Assembly: GCA_016806645.1 (NCBI GenBank)
Contig: JACSYO010001880.1
Location: 3,135,501-3,199,500, forward strand
Reading direction: 5' to 3'
DNA from: Ophiodon elongatus
Lineage: Eukaryota > Chordata > Actinopteri > Perciformes > Hexagrammidae
Length of the DNA stretch: 64,000 nucleotides
Shown here piece by piece: positions 52,697 through 64,000 of the stretch (position 1 is its first letter; each line of letters opens with the position of its first letter). The position numbers were made by a program, and so were the translations under genes. Below the pieces are notes generated by a model that was not told the origin of the DNA, did not search any database, and saw only the letters and a program-made list of their open reading frames with translations.

Positions 52697-55600
52697 CTTG
52701 GGATGGATTACCTCTACAAAATCAGATTTTTCCTGAAATGAAGTACAACAGTGCAGTGTATGTGAGTGGCATGCTAACTTGCAGAGATAACCGGATAGGT
52801 CTTATCCTGACTGGACAGGTGTCAATAGAGAGAGACAAGCATAGGTGTGCACAGCCAAGTGCACGGCCTTGATCCATAATGATAATCACACCAGACGTTT
52901 TTTTTAAGGGTCATTCACCAAGCCACACTATAACACGATAGGAGTTGGCTGCTTTCTTTCGAGACTGAGAGCCGACTTTAAGTACTGTGGCTACAGTCAC
53001 ATGAACTCCTGCACTCTTTCTTCACACCAGTGATTGTCTAAAACAAGAAATAATGTTTAACACCCTGACAAAGGCTCCTGATGGAACACCATTCCTGTAC
53101 AAAGGCCTTTTACTTAAGTCAGACAAACAAACTACTTTTCTATTCTTTTTTTCTACGGATTTTAATGACTGGCTCCAAAGAGCAACACTGACTCCTGGGG
53201 AAAAGGGTTATAGCAGGGCTTGAAAAGTAAGTAAGGAGGGCAACATTACGCTATGTTTTGTATTTGCTTTTGCAAATTAGTTGTAAATACAGTATACATA
53301 TTTTGTAGGAGAGAGGGTTGGTTTACTGGAAAGGGTATTTCTAGTCCACGAAGCGTTACACTGTTGTGATACACGGAGGTTGTAGACAGGCAGTCAGGGT
53401 TTATGGTGGGTGTACAGTAAAAAGCACAGAAAACAAATTGAATACAGTAGATTGTTGTGAAGATTTTGCAGATTCATTTAGTATGAACATTTTGTGAAAT
53501 TGTTGCATGTCAACTTTGTTTTTGAAAAACAAATAAAGTACAAAGAAAACCTTGATAACTCCCTGGATTACAATTTTTTTTATCTGGATGCCATTTTATC
53601 ATATTATTGTATTTGCAAATTAGTTATATATAACAATATTTTTTAGTAAACAGGTTTGCACTGTGGAATTGTCTCTTCTTTTGATTTTTTCTCTCCCTTT
53701 CCTCTTCACCTTTTGTTTTCACTGAATCCGTTTCTCTCCTTTAATCACTGTTGCATTCCGGCACACAACTTGGCTGAGGTTTGTTCTTATCATATCACAT
53801 TTCAAATTGTAAGATTATTCTGGCTTCAACCTAACTAATGTTAGTCATTTAATGGATTAATGAAGAAAAATGCTGGGGCAAAAAAGCACTGTTACAATCT
53901 GACTCAATATCCATTTGATGCACTATAAAGCTCATTAGCATGTGAGTTTCATTATTTTTTTCCAAAGCAAATCAGCATCAAAGTAATATGTTTCTCTCAC
54001 ATTTGTGTCCCACTGCTCATTTGAATTTATATTTGAAATGCTGTGTTAATGGAGTATCTACCTCAGCTTCTTCTAAGTTCTTTTCATTTTTCTTATGCTA
54101 TTTGGCTTTGTTATTGTTTCTCTTTGTAACTACTTTAGCAACCTAAAAAACTCATTGAAAGCTACCCATATATCACTAATGCTTTACCTTTAACACAGGT
54201 AAATACTGATAGTTGCAGTCCTAATGGTTTATAACCTCCACTGATATACATAAGGAATTAGCTTATTGCACACAAACTTAGTTTTACATGTAAAGGCCCC
54301 TCATATCTTAACTATTTATTTTGATTACACCTCTTCTTATATACTGATATCTCCCTTTCTCTATTGTTAGCTTTGATACACTTTGATACACATGGCCCGC
54401 TAAGAACTGTGGCTATTGGGTTATGGGCGAAATTGAGGTATTCTATGTCCCGATGTGACACCAAGGTCCACAAGCAGACAACAAACACCAGTTTACAGCT
54501 GGGGGTGACATGAATAAAAAGCCAGGGAGGTACTGAATGTGCATTTAACACTCTCTTCACACAGCATTGCAATTGCAGAAGAGTGGGGAAGTCAATTCTG
54601 TTCCTAATGGTCCGTGATGATCGGATTAGAGGTGCACCATTTGATATTTGCATGAAATGATGTCTACCCCTGGTATCCCTCTGAGAAGGGCGCTAGATGA
54701 AGATAAAGCTGTTGTGGAGTTTGCCCAGACACCCTGCAAACACTCCACTTTCACTGCACTGCAGGCTTGTGTGATGGTATCGCCTGTTCAGACGCTGTTT
54801 TGACAAAGCCACGCCTTGTGAGCGTCCTCTGTAATGAACAAACAGCGGCTGCGTCCTCCTTATGTTTAACATGCATGCTGAGACAGAGTCACTGGGCAGA
54901 GTCGGTCAGACTGTTAGAGGGAGAAAACCCTCGAGAGAACTGATTCTCTACGGAAAGGAGTTCGTTAAGAATTTCGGTGTAAATGAGGAATTTGGTTGTA
55001 AAGTGTCTGCACTTCCGTCCTCTCTAATAGAAAGTCAGGACGGCGAGACCACATAGGTCACTCACTCGCTTAGCTGATGTCAGGGCTAGGAGGAGCGCTG
55101 TCTTCGCGGGAAGACCAGCACCATGTTGGTGGCCGTGGTGCTAAAAACGCATTACACACTATGTGTCCAAATCCTTAGTCTGAAACCGTTAGTGCAGGGG
55201 TATAACCTCTAACTCGCCCCAATGGGTGGGAGGTGGTTGATCATTTTTTTAGGCCAGTAATGCACATTTTAAAATAGGATTTGTTTCGTAAAAATGTAAG
55301 GAAGTGACTGGGCTGTGCCTGCTGCATTGTGACTTGTGTGTGCAGTGGATTGATTTGTGTGGGGTAGACAGGACAATACCGAGTGGGATCATAAGCAGAC
55401 TGGGTGAGAGGAAACTGCCCTTTAGAGGAAAGTGATTGACACCTTAAAAGAGGCGGTGTGTTTCCGTTGCTAAGCTGTAATGAGACACGTGTTCCTCTCA
55501 GCCCGTCACTTCCACTGACACCGTTGTTTGTGGGGCTGCAGTGCAGCCAGGCTGGACCAGGTGTGGGCTCGGCTGTTGACTCTAACCAGGCCGCAGACGT

Positions 55601-58600
55601 CTGAGTATATTATCTAGGCAGGGGAGGGGGAGGCACTGGAGCTGTAGCATGCTGAGGTGCAGCGGATGGAGGGCTTTGTTCCAGTGGCAGGATCGCCTTT
55701 ATGGCAGGCAAATGATGTGAAGAAGGAGTAAACCGATGCAGGTCTCCTGGCCATGTTGAGGACAGAATGTCGCAAAATGCGAAAAAGTATCCATGGTTAT
55801 ATTCCATGTTCTGTCACAGCCTGTATCTCAGCACAATAGCATCAGTAATCCTGCTCCAGGGCTCTTGGGTACAGTCGATTAACATTATTATTTCTTATTA
55901 CATGACATTTTTGTCCCACTGGTCTTTGCAGTTCGGCAATCGTGAAACATCAAAGTGATAAAAAGCGAAAAGACATCCTCCGTTTGAGGTCTGCTCTACT
56001 GTATGTAAATTTCATGGATTTGTTCTTCACTCATTTATTATTCTCTCTGCTCTGTGTGAGTCCTTTTGTGTTGGATTTTCAAGTTTAATTCAGGAATGAA
56101 AACCATCAAAGGGTCCTCTGCATGTGCATACACTCACTCAAAAAAGTACTTGCACATGTAGAGTATATCTTCTGTATATTAACTTGTCGCAACTGGTTTT
56201 CATAGAACCAAATCAAATTATTAATTTCCATCTGTTCTGCCAATTTTGTTTTGTTTGGTCAAAAGGATGGCTGAGCATTTATGTATTTCTTGTGTATTTT
56301 ATGTAAAGCACATTGTGGTTTCCTTATTTATGCGAATCTACCTTGCCATGACGTTTTCTTGCCTTACTAATTGGCGAGAGTTAACATCAGTTCTGGAAGA
56401 CAAACTGTTAGTACTACGTACTAATGGAAAAATGTCCTCGTACTTACTTTTAGTAATTCACTTCAAAGTCTTTAATCTTTAGCTGGCATGTAATCTAGAA
56501 AGTAATGGATTGTGGGATTGCAATCAATGCAATCCTGTCTTCCAGCATACCTTGAAAGTAACCTCTGCCAATAATCCTATTTTGTAACCCTACTACGCAT
56601 ACATGGTAACCTTAAAACTCAGTAGTTCTTAGGAAATTAAATAAACAAAAAAATGCAATTTGTCCACAGGTGATTCGGGTGAGTTTACTGATCTCAGGTT
56701 GGGACGGGTGGTTCAAAAAGTCAAAGAGCAGCATTCTGAGTAAGTTACAGAAATATTGCGCGCAATGGTCCATTTTTTTCTTCCCCTCTTTGTCTCTCAA
56801 ACACAAATGCACACGAGCCGTGGTGCCTAAGTCCACTTGTCCTTGTCCTTGTCTCTGACCTCAGTCCTGACAATCGTCCTGTCCGCGGTGAAGATTGGCT
56901 CTCATAACGGGTCGGATGGGTGCGGGTAATAAAAAACCCTGACCCACATCACTGAAAGGCAGACAATTGCTGTATGTGGGATATGTTCTTAATTTTAATC
57001 ATATGGTTCCCTCAGTAGTTAGACCTTTCTTCTCTTCTCGGTCCTCTGGAAAATTACTTCCACATCAGGTTCATTAAGTTTGAGAGAGAGAGATAATTAC
57101 TGAGCTCTCTCTGTTTGATTACGAGGAAAACCAGTCAGTCTGTCCCAAAGGAAGGTAAAAAAAAATAGAAGTGTGAAATGTTCAAAAATAAGGTACTTTA
57201 GTTACTTTTTAATCATGGTTATGCAGATGTGTGAAATGTTAAAGCAATTATTATTACTTACTGCCTTCCTTGAGGGCCTTTTTATTTATTTATTGAACTT
57301 CAGACATGGAACAAGACAGGTTAAATTTTCTTAGACAAAGTTGCGTGAAAATTACTTGACCCCTCTAAAACAGATTTTTCTCTCGTCCCACATTACTTCC
57401 CATCCCCCCTTTATTCTACATTCAGAAGGAAGAGGGGAGGGCTGTCTTCAAGAAAACGAATAAGAGGAGAGCAGCAGGCTTGAACAAGATCAGTCCTGCT
57501 GTACTCAACCATTGTGCAGCTCAACTATCTTTTCATCTTCAATATTTTCAATAACTCCCTCTGCCAATGTACAGTAGTACAGTGCTTCAAGCAAGCAATT
57601 ATAATCCCTGTGCCAGAATCAACCAAGATATTTTGCCTCAAAGACTTCCGACCAAATGCCCTTACATCTGTGCTCAGGAAGGCGTTGGAGTGCATCAACC
57701 CCTCCTATTTGAAATCCACCACCATCCCTCTGATGGATATGAATCAGTTTGCTTACCGAGCCAATAGGTCTGAGGATGCTGTTAACATAGCCCTCCACCA
57801 CACACTACAACAATTGGAGTCACTCAACACCTACAGCCATGTCCTATACATTGATTTCAGCTCGGCTTTCAATACAATAAAACTCATCAATCTCTTCAAT
57901 AACAGGAGCTTCCTGTGGAGAGGAAACAGAGGGTTCAGGGGAATAGCCTTAGATCTCACCCTCACCTTTCTTAAAAATAATGGGTCCACAGGCAAATGCC
58001 ATAACAAATAAAAAGGTTTATTTTTGAAAAAGGAACTTGATGGAGCATATTTCAGATCCTCTGGCAGGAGGTTGCAGCTCACGGAGCATAAAAATAAAAG
58101 TTTCTCTAGTTTTGGAGACGACTCTTGATATTTTTGAAAGGCCAGCACCAGATGACCTGAGTGATCTGGAAAGTCATAACTCATGGCTATGTCGGAAATA
58201 CAGTCTATTGTGCCAGAATATCCAGAGCTTAGTCTATGAGTGGGAGTTTATATTCGATTTGAAATTTCACTGGAAACATTGATGTAATTTAACAACAGGA
58301 GTTATGTGACTATACTTCTTTGTACAAGCTGCTGAGTTCTGAATGTGCTGCAGCTTACCTACTTTAAAAAAGGATTTGTAATAATCTATTAGTCCCGCTT
58401 TGCACAGGTTTCTTTTATCCAGTTTTGTCATTGTAAACTAGTAAAGTTCATATTTTGTACCAGGTTACCTCTTATAGCCATATTCTCAGCCTTTTAAGTC
58501 AGACCATTAGTTCAGTCATCAGTGCATCTTTTACCCAGTTCCTTGGGTCCACTTAAAAAAAAAGTTTCTTAATTATTAACAAGACTGAGGGGTTAAGGCA

Positions 58601-61600
58601 TCAAATTTCACCTTGATTTTTACAACTGAGCATGAGCATCTCCTGTCAACCACGTCCCGTACTCACCCACTTTGAATAGATCCATCTGTCAACTTCAACA
58701 TTTCTGGTATGACATCCTGCCCATTAGACAGCATTCCCATCACCTTTGTCACATTACAAGACCCCATATTATCCCCATAGTCAATAAATTATTAATTTAC
58801 TTGCACATTCTCATCCAATTACTGTACAAGCACCCCATTGCTCAAGATGTAATGAAAAAACAATCTCTTTTGTTTTTTAAGGCTTATTTAAAAAAGTTAG
58901 TTCCTTTTGAAGATTTTTTTTGTTTTTGTTTATAGCACTAAATTATCGTAGTGAGCAATGATTACTTGCAGTCAAGCCTGACGCTAGACAACAGGGGGCC
59001 TGAGGCAAGATTGTCTTTTGGGGCCCTCCTTACTTTGTGTGTGTTTGTGAGAGATAGAGAGAGCGAGAGACTCACAAAACATATAAAAACTGCTGAACTA
59101 TGTAATTGCAAATCCACAAAACTGTTATGCCAATGGGGTGGTATCATATTATCGTATTATGACCGTCTTGAATAATGGATTATTGTTAAGGATGCAGCTA
59201 TTTATTGGTTTACCTCGTTGGTAGAAGTTTGTGTTGTAATGTGAGTGGCTTTTTTCTGTACCTGCCACCCTTACTATTGTGGTGTAACCCAAGGAACAAT
59301 TTTAGGTCCACTTTTACTTTCCTTAAATAGCCCAACTTATGTATGATTTTACATGTCTATGGTGATAATGTAAAGCTTCCTGTTCACGTAAAACATGGGG
59401 ATAACCCCCGACCCCCACCCCCACCCCACCTCCATTTTTTCAAATATTCTTTGTCATTGGCAACTTGTTTTAGTTCTTGTTCTAAGACTATTATATTTGC
59501 ACCCATTAATTAAATTAAATTACATTTATTTTGTATAGGCCAAAATAACAAATAATATATTTGCCTCAGAGGGCTTTACAATCTGTACACATTAATACTC
59601 GGGTTCTTTCCCTCTGTATCAATACCCTTGAAGGTATTGGTATTGAGTTTGTTGATAGATATAAATAACATTTAGTCAGAGAGCAAACTTAATTTCAAGC
59701 ATCACATTGGAACTCAAGTTAAACTCAAGGCTGTTGTTTTTTTGTTTTATTTTTACAATTCTTGAAATAAAAAAACACAACTTCCATTTTTGCCTCATTT
59801 CACTGTCTGTCTATGATACGTTGAATACATTTTAAGGTGACTTTCCGATACATTTTCGAAGGAATTATAGTTTAGATATGTGGCTTTCTACTTTTATTCT
59901 CATTCTGCAACAGTTTGCAGAATGAGAAGGCTCAGTTCAGTTTACGACTGTATAACCATACTGTTGCCATCAACAATATTATATAATATGAGCACAAGAC
60001 ATTGTTGGAAATATGTACTTTGACATTCTCATTATCCCCCATGATGAAAAATGGGCTGTGGGGAGACAGAACTTTGCTACATATCAGAGTTTTTCTGTAG
60101 CTTAAGTCCAATAATGTTTATATAAACCACTGCATGAGCTCTCCTAAATCTCCTGTGCTTCAGGATATACTTTCACTATTGTTTATATAGCTGTGTGAGG
60201 AAGAGACTATGGATTGCGTCTTTCTATCATGCTCATGACTAGATTTTACAGTAAATAACTTGGGGAAGGCTGTCTTTTTGTATTTCTTTTGACCATTTTA
60301 GTTGTTTATAATGCTTAATATTTTAGTTGTCACTTAATTATAATTTTATAAACTTGTTACCTTCTGGGCTGTTTAAAACGGCTGATAACACAGCCACAGT
60401 AAAATGTTCTATGTATAGTTGCCAAACCAATAAGTCTTATATGTATTGTATTGAGTTCTTTGGCAGTCCAAATATGGATTTTTGGTTTGGGGATTTAATG
60501 ACTATAATACGAATAATGATTAAGGCAGCATTGTCCTTTCACAGTTAGTCTCAGGTAAAGTGGCCACCTTTTATAGGGATCATGTCTTTCCTGGTCAAAT
60601 AGATCATTAAGCAGAATGTTATGACCTTTTTATTGTAGTTTTTCTTTATTTCTCAGGCAGATTACCATCTAATTTACATTTGCATATTAATACATGACTA
60701 CAAAGTAATGAAACAGACAGCTTTGATATTTACAGGCTTGCTGCCAATTCTTCTGCCTTTTTCCTCACCAAGGTTTTTGGCCAGCTTTTTGCCAGGGCCC
60801 CTTGCTAATCCAATAAGCGGCATGAAGGGAAGTGTTTGCCGTTCGTCTGCATGTGCAGCGGTGTTGCAGAGACGGTTGAGGATTGTTAGAGTGTCACTTT
60901 TGGGGCATTGCATGACCAGGCATTTTCAATGCACGTGACAAGGATAAGCAAATTAATAAACAGCATTTGTATAAGAATAATTCTCTCTAAAGCTTTTTGA
61001 TCCATATAAGCAAGCGGGTTTCACTGTCGTAGTTATTTGTGCTGTGAGTTTAAATGTTCATAACCAAGCTGTTTATTACCAAATTGGAAATAATTAGTTG
61101 ATCAAGTGACCTCAATAACATTTATGTATGTTCTGCCATCCTTTGACACCTGAGCTATGAACAAGTAAGTTGAAATTCAGTTTTACTAATGCAGAATTGT
61201 TGACACATTTTACTGATATAGCGCAGACACTTTAAAATAAACACAACATTGGAATGTTGTTGGAGGACTCTTTCCAACCCTGTCTCCTAAAAATTACATT
61301 CCCTAAACTGCATTCACAATTACGTTTCGAGGGAACGTATTTTCTCCCAAATTAGGCTCACAGTTTAAAACATGTGGTTGGTGTTGTGGATCTAAACGAA
61401 ACTAAAAAACTAAAACGCAACAAAATTACTCGGTTAGTTGAGTAAAAAATCTTGGTTTGGCTTGAAATAAGTGTGTTTGTTACATAACTTAAGTTACTTA
61501 ACTTAACTTTACGTTTAAAGTAACATTAAAATAAGTCAATGTTGACTTTGCGTTTCACATGGGACACAATACGTCAAAAATAAACATAATCCTGGAGATT

Positions 61601-63685
61601 ATATGTTTCCCTTGATACCTAATTGATAATGCAGTTTGGTCGTATGGGAATACAATTTTTAAGAGTCCAGCCTGTTCTTTGGGAACAGAGCATTTCACGT
61701 GCGACTGAAAGATTAACGCACCCATAACAACTTTTGGTTGTATCCTTTTGAGAAAATACAAGCCTTAATTTATCCTCCACCCAAAATACTGACTGACTGC
61801 TTCACCATTGTTTAGAAGCCACCTAGCATAGTTTACAGCATGGCTTGTGTTATGTCATAAACCTTTTGGAAACATGCGCTCAAAACAAGGTGTGCCAGGA
61901 CTTCTGTTTGGCTTTCAGAAGGGACCCAATGATGTCTGTTTTGTCTCTGGTAATGTGCCTCAGCCTTCCTCTGAAGAGCCGCATAGTATTATGGATTCAT
62001 TTAATTTCAGTTCACCTCCAAGTAGAGAGATTCAAAAATAGGTACATGGATAAATTGTAAAAATGGTTATAAGATCAAAGGAACTAGAACTTACTGTCTT
62101 GATTATCTATTTAAGTCTTGTTGCGCTCGTCCTGCAGTATTAGGTGCTACCAAAATGCTGTAATTCAGAAATGGACTGAAACTACATGCACTACATTTTT
62201 CCCCCCAAATATGCTTCAGTTTCAGAGACAGTGACTTGTTGGCAGTGGTACTTTTTTTCCCCTGTGCAATGTCTTCTGTCTTACGCACTGCTGTCTTTCA
62301 CTCTGTCTCCCTTCATGCTTCCAGGTATCCTAAACACAGCCAACAATGACAGTTTATGATTTGTTTTATAATCTCTCTCTCTCTCTCTCTCTCTCTTTTT
62401 CTCTCTCTCTCTTGCAGGTGGTGAAGATGATGATCATCGTAGTGGTGACCTTTGCCCTCTGCTGGCTCCCCTATCACGTCTACTTCATTGTGACGGGTCT
62501 CAACAAGCGTCTGAGCAAGTGGAAGTACATCCAGCAGGTTTACCTGTCCGTGCTGTGGCTGGCAATGAGCTCCACCATGTACAACCCCATCATCTACTGC
62601 TGCCTTAATAGCAGGTGGGTTACAACAGAGTGGTTATGACGATCTAAAAAACAAAATGTTACAACTGAATGTACTTTTACATGGCTACTAAATGAGACTA
62701 TAAAAGTGGAATTGATTTTGTCAGAACACATCACTGAGTGTTATTACGTTCCATTAAATGTTTTACTGGAAGATAAAAGTTAGGCATGGGTTCATAATTT
62801 GTATGACAGTTTATCAAGTATAGTTGCATGTTTTGTTTTATAGCATTCTCTCCATGCCTCCCTTTGAGTTTAATTTAGTACTTTATAAATGTTGTCCATT
62901 GTCTTTTGGTCTACTGGATTAAAGATTTCTCTCAAACAATGACAATGTTTTTTAAAATATGCTTTTTTGTAAATTGAATTTGTAGTGAATCTAGGACATC
63001 ACTCCATTACTTAAAACAAAATATTGCTTCCCTCAAGCATCTGTAAAATACTGCACCTCCACACCAATTGACTTATTTTTCATCACTGCACAAACATTTA
63101 GACGTGCCTCCCTCTCCAGCTATTTAAAAGCTTTAGGGACACCTCGGTACCATCCCTGCTCAGCTGAAGAGCCAACATTTAGTACAGAATTGTAAACAGT
63201 ATATGCTGCTTCTTGCCTTATTAAAAGAAAATGTAACAAAAAAATGACCCATTTGACATTTTTACTTGTATTTATTTTCCACGTTATTCTCCCTTTATTT
63301 TCCAAACAACCACATGTCCTGTGTTTTGCAATCCTTCCCCTCTCCCTCTCCATGTGTTACCAGGTTTCGGGCTGGCTTCAAGCGTGCATTTCGTTGGTGC
63401 CCGTTCATCAAGGTATCCAGCTATGACGAGTTGGAGCTACGCTCCACGCGTCTGCATCCGACGCGCCAGAGCAGCATGTACACGCTGTCACGAATGGATA
63501 CCACCATGGTGTTGGTTTACGACCCCACCGAGGGCGATGGCGGCTCTGGAAAGAAGCAGTCCCCGTCGGCCAGGAAGAGAAGCTACATCACGTCTCGCCA
63601 CACGGAGATCACTGGATGCAACGGTGACGATGCGAAAACGCAGAATGGAGAGGCTCCAGCCGCTCAACCCGAGGACTTCTCTTGA
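40495..63685 (+). CDS. tacr3: Tachykinin receptor 3 (neurokinin-3 receptor), class A GPCR
   Basis: Five exons: 40495-40862, 48800-48988, 49319-49469, 62418-62614 and 63364-63685, giving 408 residues. The introns split the Arg of the DRY motif, a Met codon before TM5, the R-K end of loop 3 (phase 0) and an Arg after TM7, the classic tachykinin receptor layout. The N terminus has three N-glycosylation sites (Asn 6, 9 and 13). TM1 is GNLIVIWIILAHKRM, and the disulfide cysteines lie in EAYCKFH and RRTLCYVAWP. Further motifs are YTIVGVTLWGGEIPGD, MMIIVVVTFALCWLPYH, NPIIYCC and FRAGFKRAFRWCPFIKVSSY, nearly identical to mammalian NK3R. The tail is Ser/Thr-rich for kinase and arrestin control. Role: Gq-coupled receptor for neurokinin B in reproductive and other neurons. 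The N terminus is shorter than in mammals. Which teleost duplicate (a or b/l) is not decidable here. AATAAA lies at 63967. Confidence 0.95.
40863..44034 (+). other. tacr3 intron 1, 5' part
   Basis: Unremarkable intron sequence. Small open frames such as 41618-41862 and 42025-42645 show no domain. Confidence 0.5.
44035..44900 (-). mobile_element. hAT-type transposon fragment in tacr3 intron 1
   Basis: At about 44039 an end-like motif reads CAGGTGTATTCAATTAAAAA, then 'ggaccacatagag', similar to hAT ends in vertebrates. Near 44.70-44.80 kb the minus strand encodes a BED-finger-like stretch, KPVCLMCSETVTTVNM followed by KRQCEEAL. It is disrupted by stops. Confidence 0.5.
44949..44971. repeat. 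(GT)n microsatellite
   Basis: Short GT run in tacr3 intron 1. Confidence 0.85.
45842..46237. repeat. MITE-like inverted-repeat element (tentative)
   Basis: The left end (CGTGTGCCAAAAACACTT... then 'tttcctcggccatagctcc') resembles the reverse complement of the right end ('gagccatgagcgaggacac... aagtgttttacacg'), with roughly two-thirds identity. A related end-like sequence occurs again near 47.05-47.13 kb. Confidence 0.35.
46238..47580. other. tacr3 intron 1 sequence, no element defined
   Basis: AT-rich except for a CT-rich stretch near 47.05-47.13 kb that resembles the MITE-like end. A 14-base A run sits near 47.48 kb. Confidence 0.3.
47713..48338 (-). pseudogene. hAT transposase fragment (ZMYM1-like, DUF4371 group)
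   Basis: Two minus-strand frames join in order. The first reads RQYWRDVQRRVGAVFTFLGK and RGLAIRGNDELLESPRNGNY. The second reads ISVIVDSTPDLSHVDQLTFI and ends near FRGQSFANASNMSG, the part of the hAT fold around the first catalytic Asp. A frame break lies near 48.0 kb and both ends are missing, so it is inactive. It lies in tacr3 intron 1, antisense to the receptor. Confidence 0.7.
49470..50950 (+). other. tacr3 intron 3, 5' part
   Basis: AT-rich intron sequence. An open frame at 49560-49814 has no domain. Confidence 0.45.
51041..51112. repeat. (GT)n microsatellite
   Basis: GT/GC run of about 70 bp in tacr3 intron 3. Confidence 0.9.
51724..51807. repeat. (GT)n microsatellite
   Basis: Near-pure GT run of about 80 bp in tacr3 intron 3. 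Confidence 0.92.
52639..52692. repeat. (GT)n microsatellite
   Basis: Pure GT run of about 54 bp in tacr3 intron 3. Confidence 0.92.
52693..57429 (+). other. tacr3 intron 3, middle part
   Basis: Ordinary intron sequence with no exon, RNA gene or transposon I can defend. Confidence 0.4.
57430..58010 (+). mobile_element. LINE reverse-transcriptase fragment
   Basis: The + frame reads FRPNALTSVLRKALE, then MNQFAYRANRSEDAVNIALH, then LYIDFSSAFNTIK, which are the fingers and motif A of an L2/CR1-type LINE reverse transcriptase. It is truncated after motif A. Confidence 0.8.
59235..59400 (+). mobile_element. LINE reverse-transcriptase fragment
   Basis: One + frame reads YYCGVTQGTILGPLLLSL. A frame after a stop reads VYGDNVKLPVHVK, matching GVPQGSxLGPLLF and a decayed YADD box. 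It may be a continuation of the copy at 57.4-58.0 kb separated by unrelated sequence. Confidence 0.6.
59512..59605. repeat. Short fish interspersed repeat copy
   Basis: 'catttattttgtataggcca', then 'tttgcctcagagggctttac' and 'aatctgtacac', resembles a repeat common in teleost genomes (ATTTATATAGCGCC... GGGCTTTACAATCTGTAC). The classification is from memory. Confidence 0.45.
59606..62369 (+). other. tacr3 intron 3, 3' part
   Basis: Mostly AT-rich intron. A 71-residue antisense open frame at 60698-60913 has coding-like composition but no domain I recognise. Confidence 0.4.
62370..62412 (+). repeat. (CT)n tract at the acceptor of tacr3 exon 4
   Basis: CT repeats run to five bases before the AG at 62416-62417 and serve as the polypyrimidine tract. 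Confidence 0.85.
62615..63363 (+). other. tacr3 intron 4
   Basis: AT-rich intron with no recognised element. Confidence 0.6.
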
Positions 63686-64000
63686 AGGGTGTTTTCAGAG
63701 ACATATGCGAGCAAGAAATATACACAGATGCATAATGCACTGTACATAGAATGGTGCACAGATGTTTTGTTTATTTAGACATGATTTTTTTTATATTTGG
63801 AATCAGCTGACACACAATGTGATCCGAATTAATTTTTATTGCATGTCTGTTCATTTTCCCCTAGATAATAGCATAAAAGCTTCGAGTATTAAAGCAGCTG
63901 TAGTAAACCTACACCAAGACAAGTATAGCAGTTTAAATATGTTTCATAGCAGAATAGCTCTGCTTTAATAAAATACTGCATGCATCATAGGTTTTTTCCA
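63686..64000 (+). other. tacr3 3' UTR
   Basis: AT-rich tail with ATTAAA near 63886 and AATAAA at 63967-63972, close to the end of the window. Confidence 0.5.

Overview
This window is nuclear DNA of a teleost fish. The evidence is split vertebrate genes with GT-AG introns, long CA/GT/CT microsatellites, fish-type LINE, hAT, Harbinger and tyrosine-recombinase elements, and above all a tandem run of secretory calcium-binding phosphoprotein (SCPP) genes of the kind fish use to build teeth, scales and bone. All seven genes I can support lie on the + strand. Exon chains below were assembled by eye from reading frame, splice consensus and phase.

Region 1 (1-21.2 kb) is the SCPP cluster. Five small secreted-protein genes follow one another: an acidic/proline-rich gene with a possible RGD end (117-794), an odam-like gene (3481-5718), an Ala/Pro gene ending in 11 aspartates (7352-8958), a P/Q-rich scpp5-like gene (10458-12084) and an Asp/Ala/Glu-rich acidic gene (18745-20633). 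Each begins with a signal-peptide exon ending at or next to a phase-0 intron, all coding introns are phase 0, and Ser-x-Glu sites appear. Three of these genes, plus one extra site, share an inverted CCAAT box 27-28 bp upstream of a TATA-type box, which suggests common transcriptional control. Between genes 4 and 5 lie old repeats (LINE scrap, a widespread fish interspersed repeat, a large CA array, a decayed Harbinger piece).

Region 2 (22.6-26.7 kb) holds a complete eight-exon cyclic-nucleotide-gated channel alpha subunit closest to the rod CNGA1 type. It has a Lys/Glu-rich N terminus, six membrane segments with a pore, a C-linker and nucleotide-binding domain, and an unusual acidic C-terminal tail.

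Region 3 (26.7-40.4 kb) is gene-poor and rich in transposon relics: a LINE carrying a perfect 74-bp palindrome, an LTR-like unit, a hAT element with intact 8-bp target duplication and a second element nested inside it, and a decayed tyrosine-recombinase (DIRS/Ngaro-like) retroelement.

Region 4 (40.5-64.0 kb) is a complete five-exon tachykinin NK3 receptor gene (tacr3) spread over 23 kb, with hAT and LINE debris and GT microsatellites in introns 1 and 3.

I saw no bacterial-type system, CRISPR array, rRNA or tRNA. The most interesting material is the SCPP cluster, with its shared promoter layout and very low-complexity, repeat-encoded mineral-binding domains.
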